This document shows positions 18,013 through 26,947 of a stretch of DNA of 64,000 nt, one piece after another (position 1 is the first letter of the stretch; every line of letters begins with the position of its first letter). The position numbers and the translations under genes were made by a program. Below the pieces are notes generated by a model, which saw only the letters and a list, made by a program, of their open reading frames with translations, was not told the DNA's origin and ran no database searches. This DNA comes from Aliiglaciecola sp. 3_MG-2023 (GTDB taxonomy: Bacteria > Pseudomonadota > Gammaproteobacteria > Enterobacterales > Alteromonadaceae), in assembly GCF_030548205.1 (NCBI RefSeq), contig NZ_JAUORV010000009.1, positions 1-64,000 of the forward strand, given 5' to 3'.

Positions 18013-18774
18013 ATGTATTTAAAAGTATTATCCCAATACGTCCGTTTTTTACTGTTAAGCATTATTTTGTTTGGCGTCAGTTTTACTAGCCAAGCTGCAA
18101 TTAAACCTAAAGTCATTGTATTTGATGTGAATGAAACCTTACTTGACTTGGAGTCTATGCGCACATCCATAGGTAAAGCACTGAATGGAAATGATGATCT
18201 CATCAGCTTGTGGTTTTCAACTATGTTGCATAACTCACTGGTGACCACTGTGACCGGCGACTATCACGATTTTGGTAAAATTGGCGTTGCAGCACTGATG
18301 ATGGTGGCTGAAAGTAACAATATTGAAATCTCCGAGGAGCAGGCACTTACAGCCATTAAAACCCCGTTGTTATCATTGCCTCCTCATCCAGATGTAAAAG
18401 CTGGATTAGCGGCATTAAAGTCCCAGGGTTATATGCTCGTAAGCTTAACCAACTCATCAAATAAAGGGGTGGAAACACAATTTAAGAATGCGGGTTTAAC
18501 CGAGTTTTTTGATAAACGTCTGAGCATAGAAGATATCAAAATCTATAAGCCCGACTTAAGATCTTATGCTTGGGCGCTTAAACAATTAGGGATCAAGCCT
18601 GAAGAGGCCTTAATGGTCGCAGCCCATGGATGGGACGTTGCCGGCGCTAAGGCCGCGGGTATGCAAACAGCATTTATTGCGCGTAAAGGAAAAGCCCTTT
18701 ATCCCCTTGCTGAAAAGCCCGATTATATCGTTAAAGATTTACAGCAATTAGTAACGATTTTAGAATCTAAATAG
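18013..18774 (+). CDS. Exported HAD-superfamily protein, haloacid dehalogenase type II-like
   Basis: A 253-residue HAD hydrolase with an N-terminal hydrophobic signal (residues about 10-28, ending SQA), so probably periplasmic. The catalytic segment VFDVNETLLDLE (nucleophile Asp38) follows the form of (S)-2-haloacid dehalogenases. Further motifs are SLTNSSNKG, KIYKPDLRSY (Lys) and AAHGWDVAGAKAAGM. Characterised type II dehalogenases are cytoplasmic and about 220-230 residues; the export signal is the odd feature. Activity on halogenated acids is not proven. Divergent from the TetR gene and probably regulated by it. Confidence 0.85.
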   Translation: MYLKVLSQYVRFLLLSIILFGVSFTSQAAIKPKVIVFDVNETLLDLESMRTSIGKALNGNDDLISLWFSTMLHNSLVTTVTGDYHDFGKIGVAALMMVAESNNIEISEEQALTAIKTPLLSLPPHPDVKAGLAALKSQGYMLVSLTNSSNKGVETQFKNAGLTEFFDKRLSIEDIKIYKPDLRSYAWALKQLGIKPEEALMVAAHGWDVAGAKAAGMQTAFIARKGKALYPLAEKPDYIVKDLQQLVTILESK

Positions 18775-18842
18775 AAGCGATAATGATGCAAAGAACAATC
18801 TAAATTACTCGACAAAGGGCATTAATCGGCTCTTATCACAAG

Positions 18843-18909
18843 CGCTCATATCAGATATTACGGTTGAATTTGAATAGATCTTTTTCCTTCGACTTAACTG
18901 ATATGAGCG
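18843..18909. repeat. 12-bp perfect inverted repeat with a 43-bp centre
   Basis: CGCTCATATCAG (18843-18854) and CTGATATGAGCG (18898-18909) are exact inverted copies. They lie between the convergent 3' ends of the HAD gene and the alpha/beta hydrolase gene. No T-tract follows, so a simple terminator is doubtful; a recombination site, long-loop mRNA hairpin or decayed mobile-element ends are possible. Confidence 0.6.
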
Positions 18910-18982
18910 AATAACAACACAGATGTTTGTTGCACTTTACCTAGTAATGCTACTGTTAAAGTCTTGTGTTAAATGCACTTAT

Positions 18983-19999
18983 TTAAAAACCAGAATCTTT
19001 TCGAGCAAGCCAGTCTTTTAATATGGCTTGGGTGATTATCGGCCGATCGGAATAGAAACCATGAGCCCCTCCTGGTACCACAGCCAGTTCAGCACCCGGG
19101 GTTAGTTTAATATAATCTTGAACGGTATCAATGCGCGCCGAGTCATATTGGCCAATCATGAAAAGAGTGCGACTGCCATCAATCTCTGTCAATAAGTGGG
19201 TGGCATCGTAGTGTTTAAGCACACCTGTGGATGAAAACTCACTTGGCCCCCACATTTGATTATAAATAAGCGGATTAAATCCATTTCCACCTACGTTTTT
19301 ATAATAGGCTTTTGCCGCTTCAGTGGCTGGTTTAGGCTGGTAATAGGGTGAATACAATACACTGTAGGCATTTTCACAAATATCTTCAGCTGGCGGCGAT
19401 TCAGACTCACATTGTTTAAGGCTTTCTCTTATAGTTTTTGGTGCTGCCGTTACAAGCAAGTTGGCATCCATGATCCAGTGTGGCGTAGAGATAAATGTAC
19501 CGCCCAACACCGTGGAGACAGTATGCTGCGGATATTTCGCCGCATATTCGAGAGCCAGCGCAGAGCCCCAACTATGTCCAACCACATGCCAGCGTTCAAT
19601 GTTAAGTGCTAGGCGTATTTTATCCAATGATTCAACAAAGCGCTCAACGCGCCAATTTGCCGGGGCGTTGGGCTGATCAGATTTACCGCTGTCGAGCTGA
19701 TCATACATTATAACCCTGCGCTCATTAGCCAGTCCCAACATTGCAGCAAAGCCGTTATGTGTGCCCCCGGGCCCTCCATGAACAAAAATAACCGGGATAG
19801 CATCACTGTGAGACAGGCCATTTTGCCTGACATACACTTTGCCGCCTTCGACTTCGACCATTAATTCCTGTTCAGGTGGACCAAAAGGCTCTGTGATATC
19901 TGTACTACTTTCAGCTTGTGTAGCTGAAGCCGAAAATGGTATCAGGGTTGATTGAACAGCAATTAAAAAAGCGAGAACTTGCAAAACAGTCATTTTCAT
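18983..19999 (-). CDS. Exported alpha/beta hydrolase, proline iminopeptidase-like (S33 family)
   Basis: About 338 residues from the proposed start MKMTVLQVLAFL, which gives a signal peptide ending near SASA; the frame can be read up to 18 codons longer (to 20053) and no ribosome site decides it. Hydrolase motifs: oxyanion HGGPGGTHNG, YDQLDSGKSDQP, nucleophile elbow GHSWGSALALEY, Asp in IGQYDSARID, and His in GGAHGFYSD. The pattern is that of prolyl aminopeptidases and related amidases, but with an export signal and no assigned substrate. Convergent with the HAD gene. Confidence 0.83.
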   Translation of the reverse strand: MKMTVLQVLAFLIAVQSTLIPFSASATQAESSTDITEPFGPPEQELMVEVEGGKVYVRQNGLSHSDAIPVIFVHGGPGGTHNGFAAMLGLANERRVIMYDQLDSGKSDQPNAPANWRVERFVESLDKIRLALNIERWHVVGHSWGSALALEYAAKYPQHTVSTVLGGTFISTPHWIMDANLLVTAAPKTIRESLKQCESESPPAEDICENAYSVLYSPYYQPKPATEAAKAYYKNVGGNGFNPLIYNQMWGPSEFSSTGVLKHYDATHLLTEIDGSRTLFMIGQYDSARIDTVQDYIKLTPGAELAVVPGGAHGFYSDRPIITQAILKDWLARKDSGF

Positions 20000-20198
20000 A
20001 AATGTATATCTCATTAAGGGAATTTTAGTCATTCGATACATGGTTAACACCACGGTAAATCAACTTATCGACGATAAAGATCATCTGCTGATATTACAGA
20101 ACATATCGCTTAGTTGCGCCATAACTTTATAAACACGACTAAGGAAACCTTTTCAAGAATGGATACGAATAAATGCAGTTAGCGAGATTAGAGATATG

Positions 20199-20609
20199 TT
20201 ACTGAGATTTTTTAACCGCGATTAACAATTCAGCTTCTGCCCGAGGAAGCTCACATTCACGCATGAGTTCTTCAACACTTGCACCTGCATCGGCCATTTT
20301 AGCGGCTTGTGAATACAATTTGGTTTCCGGATCAAGATATTCAATCTCTTCTAATTTATCTTGCATCAAACCAATTTTAACCACTAAATCCTTGACCTTT
20401 GCCGCAACTCCCATAGCACCGGATCGCACTTCATGTAATTCTTCTTGGGAATAGGAAAGCTGTTGTTGTAATTGATGAACTTGTAACTGCAAGTCATCAA
20501 TACGCTGATGACTTGTTCTGTTTCGACGAGAAAAAACGTAGGCTACAATACCGATTAAAATAGTGAATAAAAACACCATCAACACAGACGCCAATTGCCA
20601 GGTGAGCAT
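20199..20609 (-). CDS. DUF2802 protein of the polar chemotaxis operon
   Basis: A 136-residue protein with an N-terminal membrane helix (residues about 5-28), a coiled coil rich in Gln/Leu/Glu (about 33-60), then a helical C-terminal part with AKMADAGASVEELMRECELPRAEAELL, which looks like a small helix-turn-helix-like segment. DUF2802 proteins are regularly the last gene after cheW in polar-flagellum chemotaxis operons; their role is not established. It lies 32 bp after cheW. Confidence 0.85.
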   Translation of the reverse strand: MLTWQLASVLMVFLFTILIGIVAYVFSRRNRTSHQRIDDLQLQVHQLQQQLSYSQEELHEVRSGAMGVAAKVKDLVVKIGLMQDKLEEIEYLDPETKLYSQAAKMADAGASVEELMRECELPRAEAELLIAVKKSQ

Positions 20610-20641
20610 TTAACTATGCCTTTTAAACAAAATAAAACGAA

Positions 20642-21136
20642 TTATAAATCACCTATTTCGTCCCATTCTTCGTCACTGAGTAATTTGTTCAAATCTACCA
20701 AGATCAGTAACTCACCATCGCGATTACTCACACCTTGAATGAACTTAGCACTTTCTTCGGTGCCGACATTTGGCGCACTATCTATTTCAGACGAGCGCAA
20801 ATAAACCACTTCGGCAACACTGTCCACTAGAATACCCACCACCTGCTCTTCAGATTCGATGATAACGATACGAGTGCTATCGGTAATTTCATGGGGCGGA
20901 AGTCCAAATCGAGTACGCGTATCAATGACGGTAACCACGTTACCGCGCAAATTAATAATACCTAGCACGTAATCCGGCGCACCAGGAACAGGAGCGATCT
21001 CTGTATGCCTAAGCACTTCTTGTACTTGCATAACATTAATTCCATAGGTTTCATCACCTAATCGATAAGTTACCCACTGCAGCACTTCATCATTACTATC
21101 AACGGCTGCATTTTTAGCACTTCTTTCATCACTCAT
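20642..21136 (-). CDS. cheW: Chemotaxis coupling protein CheW
   Basis: Scaffold that links chemoreceptors to CheA. The 164 residues form a single CheW domain (VTYRLGDETYGINVMQVQEVL, PGAPDYVLGIINLRGNVVTVID, GILVDSVAEVVYL, FIQGVSNRDGELLILVDLNKLL). The last residues, LLSDEEWDEIGDL, are acidic and helix-like. It follows parP by 25 bp and precedes the DUF2802 gene in the long flagellar operon. Confidence 0.96.
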   Translation of the reverse strand: MSDERSAKNAAVDSNDEVLQWVTYRLGDETYGINVMQVQEVLRHTEIAPVPGAPDYVLGIINLRGNVVTVIDTRTRFGLPPHEITDSTRIVIIESEEQVVGILVDSVAEVVYLRSSEIDSAPNVGTEESAKFIQGVSNRDGELLILVDLNKLLSDEEWDEIGDL

Positions 21137-21161
21137 ATGACTCGCTCCCTACAAGCTGCGT

Positions 21162-21899
21162 CTAGTTATCATTACTGTTATGTCCCTTGTCTAACAATGT
21201 AATCAATTGTTTCACATTCACAAGAGCACACATCTTATCTTTTACCATTCCAGCCAACCAGGGTCTTTTAGAGTTAGCCTTTCGCCATTTGACATCATCT
21301 GGCGCTAACGTTGTGGTTGTAACCAAACTTTCGCACGCTAACCCCCAACCACTTGAATCTAACATTATTAAGTATTGATAATTTAATGATTCTGCCAGTT
21401 CTTCATTGTATTTTTCTGGCATGACCCACAAGGCCGTATCGACTACGTTTAATTTTTCATCTCTGTGAAGCATAACACCTTTAAACCATTTAGGTTTAGC
21501 AAACAAGGGCCCCACTTTTTTAATCTTATGTATGCCACCAAGCTCTGTAAGAGGCAATGCCAAGGTTAAACCAGCCACGTCAAAAAATAACACTTGAAAA
21601 TCAGCGGTTGGCACTAAAAAATCTGGCTCTGTCGATTCATTCTCTGATGAACTTTTAGCACTTACCAATGCCTCGGGGGTAACTTTAGCTTGGAGTACTT
21701 GTGGTTCATTAACAGGGGCGGCAAGGCCCTCTTGCTTTTGCTTTGGTGTAACAGCAGCTGTTGATAGTAACTTAGCAACGCTTTCTAGCTGCAAAGTATC
21801 CTCAGCTGCATCTTCGGTCAACGGCAAAGCATCCTCGGTCAACAGTGACGTGAGGTAATCTTCTACCACATCTTCTTTTGCAAAGGTGTCTTTACTCAT
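21162..21899 (-). CDS. parP: ParP, polar chemosensory-array protein with CheW-like domain
   Basis: A 245-residue protein with a variable acidic N-terminal half and a C-terminal CheW-like domain (QVLFFDVAGLTLALPLTELGGI to GMVKDKMCALVNVKQLI). Its position directly after the ParA-like parC and before cheW, with a 4-bp overlap with parC, matches Vibrio ParP, which binds CheA and ParC and keeps arrays at the cell pole. Residues 10-20 (DVVEDYLTSLL) form a short acidic amphipathic helix similar to the repeats in the CheA linker. Confidence 0.88.
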   Translation of the reverse strand: MSKDTFAKEDVVEDYLTSLLTEDALPLTEDAAEDTLQLESVAKLLSTAAVTPKQKQEGLAAPVNEPQVLQAKVTPEALVSAKSSSENESTEPDFLVPTADFQVLFFDVAGLTLALPLTELGGIHKIKKVGPLFAKPKWFKGVMLHRDEKLNVVDTALWVMPEKYNEELAESLNYQYLIMLDSSGWGLACESLVTTTTLAPDDVKWRKANSKRPWLAGMVKDKMCALVNVKQLITLLDKGHNSNDN

Positions 21900-22678
21900 T
21901 TGACATAATCGATTTTATTTTTTAATTGTGACAGTAAATTTTTATATGCAAAAACCCCTCGGGTTTTAGGGCTAAACAACGAAGGAGGTGACTGTGCCTG
22001 ACTAGCATCCCGGAAGCGCGTATCTACAGGAATAACGCCTGACCACACCCTGCCCTTGTAATTGTTGCATAAATCTTTGTATGCATCTGAAGCCGCATTA
22101 ACGCGCTTGTCATACATTGTAGGTACAATAATATAATCAAAATCTCGCTTTTGCGACCTCGACATTATTTTTAAGGTGTGCATCATCCGCTGCAAACCTT
22201 TGAGGGCTAAAAATTCAGTTTGTACCGGTACAATTAGCTTGTCACAAGCGGCTACCGCATTGACCATTAAAACACCCAATACAGGAGGACAGTCGATTAG
22301 AACATAGTCAAATTCATCTTCAATTTTTGAAAACGCTTTTTTCAATATCAGCCCCATACCTGGACGGGTGCCCATGGTACGATCTAAGGTAGCTAACGCC
22401 ATTGAAGAAGGCAAAATAAACAATGAATCGAGTTTGGTAGAACATAGACTGTCCAACACAATGTCTTTATCTAGTTCATCTCCCGCGATGAAAACGTCGT
22501 GGACGCTATGGGATAATTGCTCAGCATCAACTCCAAAATAATAACTCAAAGACGCTTGGGGATCTGTATCAACCAGTAATACTCGCTTTCCTTGTTGAGC
22601 GAGAATTCCCCCTAAGGTCACAGTAGTTGTGGTTTTACCTACACCACCTTTTTGATTAGCGATGGCCCAAACTATCAC
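21896..22678 (-). CDS. parC: ParC, ParA-family ATPase for polar chemotaxis arrays
   Basis: MinD/ParA ATPase, 260 residues: deviant Walker A KGGVGKTTT, LVDTDPQASLSYYFG, and Walker B YVLIDCPPVLGVL. It has no parB partner. Its place between cheB and the CheW-domain gene parP identifies it as the chemotaxis ParC, which recruits the array to the pole in Vibrio-type bacteria. This is not the topoisomerase subunit of the same symbol. Confidence 0.9.
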   Translation of the reverse strand: MIVWAIANQKGGVGKTTTTVTLGGILAQQGKRVLLVDTDPQASLSYYFGVDAEQLSHSVHDVFIAGDELDKDIVLDSLCSTKLDSLFILPSSMALATLDRTMGTRPGMGLILKKAFSKIEDEFDYVLIDCPPVLGVLMVNAVAACDKLIVPVQTEFLALKGLQRMMHTLKIMSRSQKRDFDYIIVPTMYDKRVNAASDAYKDLCNNYKGRVWSGVIPVDTRFRDASQAQSPPSLFSPKTRGVFAYKNLLSQLKNKIDYVK

Positions 22679-22712
22679 CGGAGAGCTCTTTTAGAAGAAT
22701 GGACATAGGTGC

Positions 22713-23864
22713 TCATTTTACTCGCATTTCCAGCATAATGCTCTTAGGGATTTCAAACAATGGTAGGTTTCGCTCAGAAATATTCGCTTTAGTAATCGCT
22801 TGAGGCATGCCATAAACCACGCTTGTCTGTTCGTCTTGTGCCCAAATTTTAGCGCCTTTTTGTTTCAGCGCTGCACAGCCTTCTTTTCCGTCTGCCCCCA
22901 TACCAGTTAAAATAATAGCCAATACGTTCCCAGCGTAAACCTGACTCAACGACTGAAAGGTTAAATCGACACTTGGCTTGTACAGGTGATGGTCGCGACT
23001 CTCAACCTCGGTTATTTTTACTCTCGCATTATGGCTTAAGCCCTCAATTAACATTTGTTTACCGCCAGGTGCTAAATATGCACAACCGCTAACTAAGCGC
23101 TCACCATGGGTCGCTTCTTTCACTGTTATGTTGCACATCTGGTTCAAGCGATTGGCAAAGGCTTTAGTAAAGCTGCCAGGCATGTGTTGCACAAGAACAA
23201 TGGGGTGAGGAAACGTCTCCGGTAATTCGGTCAGGATATTTTGCAAAGCAATAGGCCCACCTGTAGAGGTGCCAATTGCCAACAATTGATACTCTTTTCC
23301 CGAAGATCGGCGAATATTAGTAAATGCTGGTTCTAAATTAGTTTGTGCTGTTGCAGGTGCTACGGCAACGCTAGAACTTCTCATAAACACGTGAGTATTG
23401 CCAGGTCTGCCAGGAGAAGATAACGGTGTATTTGGTTTGACTCCGTGACGTCGAGCTACCAAGCCTCGTTTTGAGGCTAGTATTCGTACTCGAGTCTGCA
23501 GTAACTCACTCGACTCTTTACTATTTCTGGCAATATCTTCAAACTTTTTAGGTAAAAAGTCTAATGCACCAGCATCAAGTGCGTCTAAAGTGGCTTGTGC
23601 GCCCTCTGAGGTTAACGATGAAAACATTAAAATGGGTAGGGGATGCACTTTCATGATCCGCTTAACAGCTGTAATACCATCCATGACGGGCATTTCAACG
23701 TCCATTGTAACAACATCCGGCTTTAGCTCTGCGACCATTTTAATCGCTTCTTCACCATTACGGGCAATACCTATTACTTCCAACAGGCGGTCTTGATTTA
23801 GAATGTCTTTTACACGTCGGCAAAAAAAACTAGAATCATCAACTACCAATACCCTATATGCCAT
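22713..23864 (-). CDS. cheB: Chemotaxis response regulator protein-glutamate methylesterase CheB
   Basis: Removes methyl groups from chemoreceptors for adaptation. The 383 residues have an N-terminal receiver domain (VLVVDDSSFFCRRVK, phospho-acceptor Asp in VTMDVEMPVMDG) and a C-terminal methylesterase with the catalytic Ser in AIGTSTGGPIAL, His in LVQHMPGSFT and Asp in ILTGMGADGKEG, joined by a linker of about 50 residues. No cheR is in the window. Located between cheA and parC. Confidence 0.98.
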   Translation of the reverse strand: MAYRVLVVDDSSFFCRRVKDILNQDRLLEVIGIARNGEEAIKMVAELKPDVVTMDVEMPVMDGITAVKRIMKVHPLPILMFSSLTSEGAQATLDALDAGALDFLPKKFEDIARNSKESSELLQTRVRILASKRGLVARRHGVKPNTPLSSPGRPGNTHVFMRSSSVAVAPATAQTNLEPAFTNIRRSSGKEYQLLAIGTSTGGPIALQNILTELPETFPHPIVLVQHMPGSFTKAFANRLNQMCNITVKEATHGERLVSGCAYLAPGGKQMLIEGLSHNARVKITEVESRDHHLYKPSVDLTFQSLSQVYAGNVLAIILTGMGADGKEGCAALKQKGAKIWAQDEQTSVVYGMPQAITKANISERNLPLFEIPKSIMLEMRVK

Positions 23865-23892
23865 TACAAAAAAGCGTCCTTTTATTTAATTA

Positions 23893-26133
23893 TTATTTCT
23901 TTTTAGCATACCGCTTTAATAAGCTCGGAATATCGAGAATTAGGGCAATGCCGCCATCACTAGTGATGGTTGCCCCCGCCATACCAGGCGTACCTTGTAA
24001 CAGTGCATCAAGCGGCTTAATCACCACTTCTTCTTGGCCAATTAAACTATCGACAACAAAACCAACTTGCTGGGTTCCAATTTGTACAACCACGACGTGT
24101 CCCTGATTTTTATCGCCACTGCCACCTAGCTTAGTTAACCAGTCACGCAGATAAAAAAGAGGAATCGCTTTTGAACGCACTATCATAGTCAATTGACTAT
24201 CAACGGTATTGGTTTTACTCAAATCCATATTGATAATTTCATTTACCGCGCCCAGGGGCAAAGCAAAAGTTTGTTCGCCCACAACAATCATCAAAGTAGG
24301 CAGGATAGCTAAGGTTAAAGGAACTTTAATTTCTAAGCGAGTACCTTTACCTAACTCGGAACTAATATTGACAGTACCATTGAGTTGATTAATCTTGGTT
24401 TTCACCACGTCCATGCCCACACCGCGTCCAGAGATATCAGATATTTCTGTTTTAGTGGAGAACCCCGGGGCAAATATAAGATTGAATGCTTCTTCATCAG
24501 TCATTCGAGCAGCAGCATCAGCGTCTAACACGCCGCGACTAATAGCGATATCTTTTAACTTGTCAGGATCCATGCCTTTACCATCATCCTCAATGGTAAG
24601 CAGTATATGATCACCTTCCTGTGAAGCTGCCAGCTTTACTGTTCCTAGTGAAGGTTTTCCCACAGCTAAACGCTCTTCAGGCATTTCAATACCGTGATCG
24701 ACTGAGTTTCGCACCAAATGAACCAGAGGATCGGCCAAAGCTTCAACTAAATTTTTATCTAAATCTGTTTCCTCACCTTCTAGAATCAAAGAAATTTCTT
24801 TTTTAAGGCTTCGTGCTAAATCTCTTACGACTCGGGGGAATCGGCCAAATACCTTTTTAATGGGCTGCATACGAGTTTTCATAACCGCGCCTTGCAAGTC
24901 GCCAGTCACTACATCAAGATTGGCAATGGCTTTGGTCATGCTTTCATCGTTGATATTAACCCCTAAACTCAACAATCGATTTCTAACCAAAACCAACTCA
25001 CCAACCATATTCATAATCTGGTCAAGACGCTTGGTATCCACCCTTACGGTCGTCTCACCTTGGGCACCGGCAACAGGTTTCTTTTCTTTTTCGTCTTTTT
25101 TCACTGCCGGTTTAGGGGCCGCAGGTTTAGGTGTAATAGAGGGTTTCTCGTTAGTTACCCCTGATTGAGATTTAGTCTCAGATGTAGGAGTTTGTTTTGC
25201 TGTTGGCGCTGGTGTCGGCGCTGGCGAAACAGGTTTGCTAACCGCTGCAGGTCCTTTGCCTTCCCCGTGCAATTGATCAAGCAAGGCTTCAAATTCATCA
25301 TCTGAAATATCATCTGAATCAGAACTGCCTGCTGATGCAGAAGGTGCTGTTGGCTCGGGTGGAGACGCGGGATTAGAAGGCTCTGTTGGTGTAGAAGGTT
25401 CTGTTGGTTGCGCTTTATCAATTGAAAAGCTTCCTTCACCATGGAGTTGATCAAGTAAGGCTTCAAATTCGTCATCAGTGATATCTTCATCACTGGCACC
25501 ACTCATCAAATCCGCAGGGACTGCGTCTTCATTTGCTGAGTTTGTTGAAGAGCCTTCAGCATCTTCATCAGTTTCTGTTTTACTTCCATTAAAAGTTTTG
25601 GAACCATGGAGCTCATCTAATAGCGCTTCAAATTCATCCTCGGTAATATCTTCCATGTCGTCATTCGATTCATCGCTTTTTACCTCAACCACCTCTTCTG
25701 TAACCACAGGAACTTCAGGGGTAGGCGAAGATGGATCTTCTGATTCAGGTTTGCTCAAACGGTGAAGGGTTTCGATAAGTTGGGGGTCGGCTGCTTCCAG
25801 GGGTTCGCGCTTTTTTACACTCTCAAACATTTCTACAACCACATCTGTGGCTTGCAAAATAACATCCATCAACTCAGGTGTTAACGTTCGTTGCCCATTT
25901 CGCATAGTATCGAAAACGTTTTCGGCACCATGACAAATGTCCACCAGCTCAGTGAGCGACAAAAACCCTGCCCCCCCTTTTACCGTGTGGTAGCCACGAA
26001 AAATCGCATTCAATAAGTCAGAATCATCAGGGTTGTTTTCAAGATCTACAAGCTGCTCTTGCAGTTGCTCTAGTAGTTCACCTGCTTCTACTAGAAAGTC
26101 CTGTAGAATCTCTTCATCAACTTCAAAAGACAT
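23893..26133 (-). CDS. cheA: Chemotaxis histidine kinase CheA with repeat-bearing linker
   Basis: Kinase that phosphorylates CheY and CheB. The 746 residues comprise an HPt domain with phospho-His49 (GYHTVKGGAGF), a long low-complexity linker of about residues 128-362, a dimerisation helix pair (RLDQIMNMVGELVLVRNR), the ATPase with HLVRNSVDHG and DDGKGMD, and a C-terminal CheW-like domain. No CheY-binding P2 domain is recognisable in the linker. Instead it holds three copies of an acidic motif, DI(T/S)xDEFEALLDxLHG, at residues 162-177, 217-232 and 275-290, between Pro/Ser/Thr-rich stretches. These may dock CheY or ParP. Confidence 0.97.
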   Translation of the reverse strand: MSFEVDEEILQDFLVEAGELLEQLQEQLVDLENNPDDSDLLNAIFRGYHTVKGGAGFLSLTELVDICHGAENVFDTMRNGQRTLTPELMDVILQATDVVVEMFESVKKREPLEAADPQLIETLHRLSKPESEDPSSPTPEVPVVTEEVVEVKSDESNDDMEDITEDEFEALLDELHGSKTFNGSKTETDEDAEGSSTNSANEDAVPADLMSGASDEDITDDEFEALLDQLHGEGSFSIDKAQPTEPSTPTEPSNPASPPEPTAPSASAGSSDSDDISDDEFEALLDQLHGEGKGPAAVSKPVSPAPTPAPTAKQTPTSETKSQSGVTNEKPSITPKPAAPKPAVKKDEKEKKPVAGAQGETTVRVDTKRLDQIMNMVGELVLVRNRLLSLGVNINDESMTKAIANLDVVTGDLQGAVMKTRMQPIKKVFGRFPRVVRDLARSLKKEISLILEGEETDLDKNLVEALADPLVHLVRNSVDHGIEMPEERLAVGKPSLGTVKLAASQEGDHILLTIEDDGKGMDPDKLKDIAISRGVLDADAAARMTDEEAFNLIFAPGFSTKTEISDISGRGVGMDVVKTKINQLNGTVNISSELGKGTRLEIKVPLTLAILPTLMIVVGEQTFALPLGAVNEIINMDLSKTNTVDSQLTMIVRSKAIPLFYLRDWLTKLGGSGDKNQGHVVVVQIGTQQVGFVVDSLIGQEEVVIKPLDALLQGTPGMAGATITSDGGIALILDIPSLLKRYAKKK
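25264..25650 (-). repeat. Three-copy acidic helix repeat in the CheA linker
   Basis: Copies at 25603-25650 (DITEDEFEALLDELHG), 25438-25485 (DITDDEFEALLDQLHG) and 25264-25311 (DISDDEFEALLDQLHG), spaced 55 and 58 residues apart. The sequence between them is not repeated, so selection seems to hold the short motif. It matches the CheY-binding N-terminal peptide of FliM (LSQxEIDALL) almost position for position. Confidence 0.9.
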
Positions 26134-26146
26134 GAATAAATACCTC

Positions 26147-26914
26147 TTAAAACCCTAGACTAGACAATAAGTCATCTACATCGTCTTGACTGGTAACTAC
26201 ATCGTCTCGCAATTCTGCATCAATAATAGGTCCTTCAGCTTTCACCACTTCTGTTTCAGCTTTAGATTTGTGAGGACTTTCATCTGCTTTTGTGATTAAT
26301 GGACTGGTTTCAGAAGCACCAAAGACTTTCAACATATGGACTAAACTATCTTCCACTTCTTTTACAAGTTCAATGACTCTGCGTATCACTTGTCCGGTAA
26401 TATCTTGATACCCTTGAGCCATCAGTATATCGGTTAACAAACCTGTCAATTTATCGGTATCTTTTGAAGACTCCTCCAACAAAGCATCCAAGTCATTGCA
26501 CAAGGATTTAAATTCACCCAGTTGCAATTCCCTCGACATCAGCTTTTTCCATTCCGGTAGCAAATTACTAATTCCGGAATGCAGTTTTTCAGCAATTGGC
26601 ATACTCGCTTCCACGGCATCCATTGTATTATTGGCTGCTTTTTCGGTCGTTTCTAAAACATAATTGAGACGACTTTGCGCATCGGGAATATCTTCGTTGG
26701 CTAAATCTGAAATACGTTCGTCGAGTTGAAAGCTGTTCAGGGAATCATGAAGTTGGCGGGTCAATTTCCCCACCTCTGCAAATAATTCAACAGAATTAGT
26801 TAACGAGGTTTCTTCAAGTAATTCACTGGCTGCCTGGTTATCTCCACGCTCCAGCAACTCAACTAATTTTTTAGCATCATCAAGAGACATTGGAGCTTTA
26901 TTAGAACCGGTCAT
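26147..26914 (-). CDS. cheZ: Chemotaxis protein phosphatase CheZ
   Basis: Speeds dephosphorylation of CheY-P. The 255 residues are mainly a long helical hairpin with the catalytic region DILMAQGYQDITGQVIRRVI (the conserved Gln-Asp-Thr-Gln residues). The protein ends in VDDLLSSLGF, the amphipathic peptide that in E. coli CheZ docks onto CheY. Between cheY and cheA. Confidence 0.97.
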   Translation of the reverse strand: MTGSNKAPMSLDDAKKLVELLERGDNQAASELLEETSLTNSVELFAEVGKLTRQLHDSLNSFQLDERISDLANEDIPDAQSRLNYVLETTEKAANNTMDAVEASMPIAEKLHSGISNLLPEWKKLMSRELQLGEFKSLCNDLDALLEESSKDTDKLTGLLTDILMAQGYQDITGQVIRRVIELVKEVEDSLVHMLKVFGASETSPLITKADESPHKSKAETEVVKAEGPIIDAELRDDVVTSQDDVDDLLSSLGF

Positions 26915-26947
26915 ATAGACACTCCTAACTTCATTACAGATTAATTA

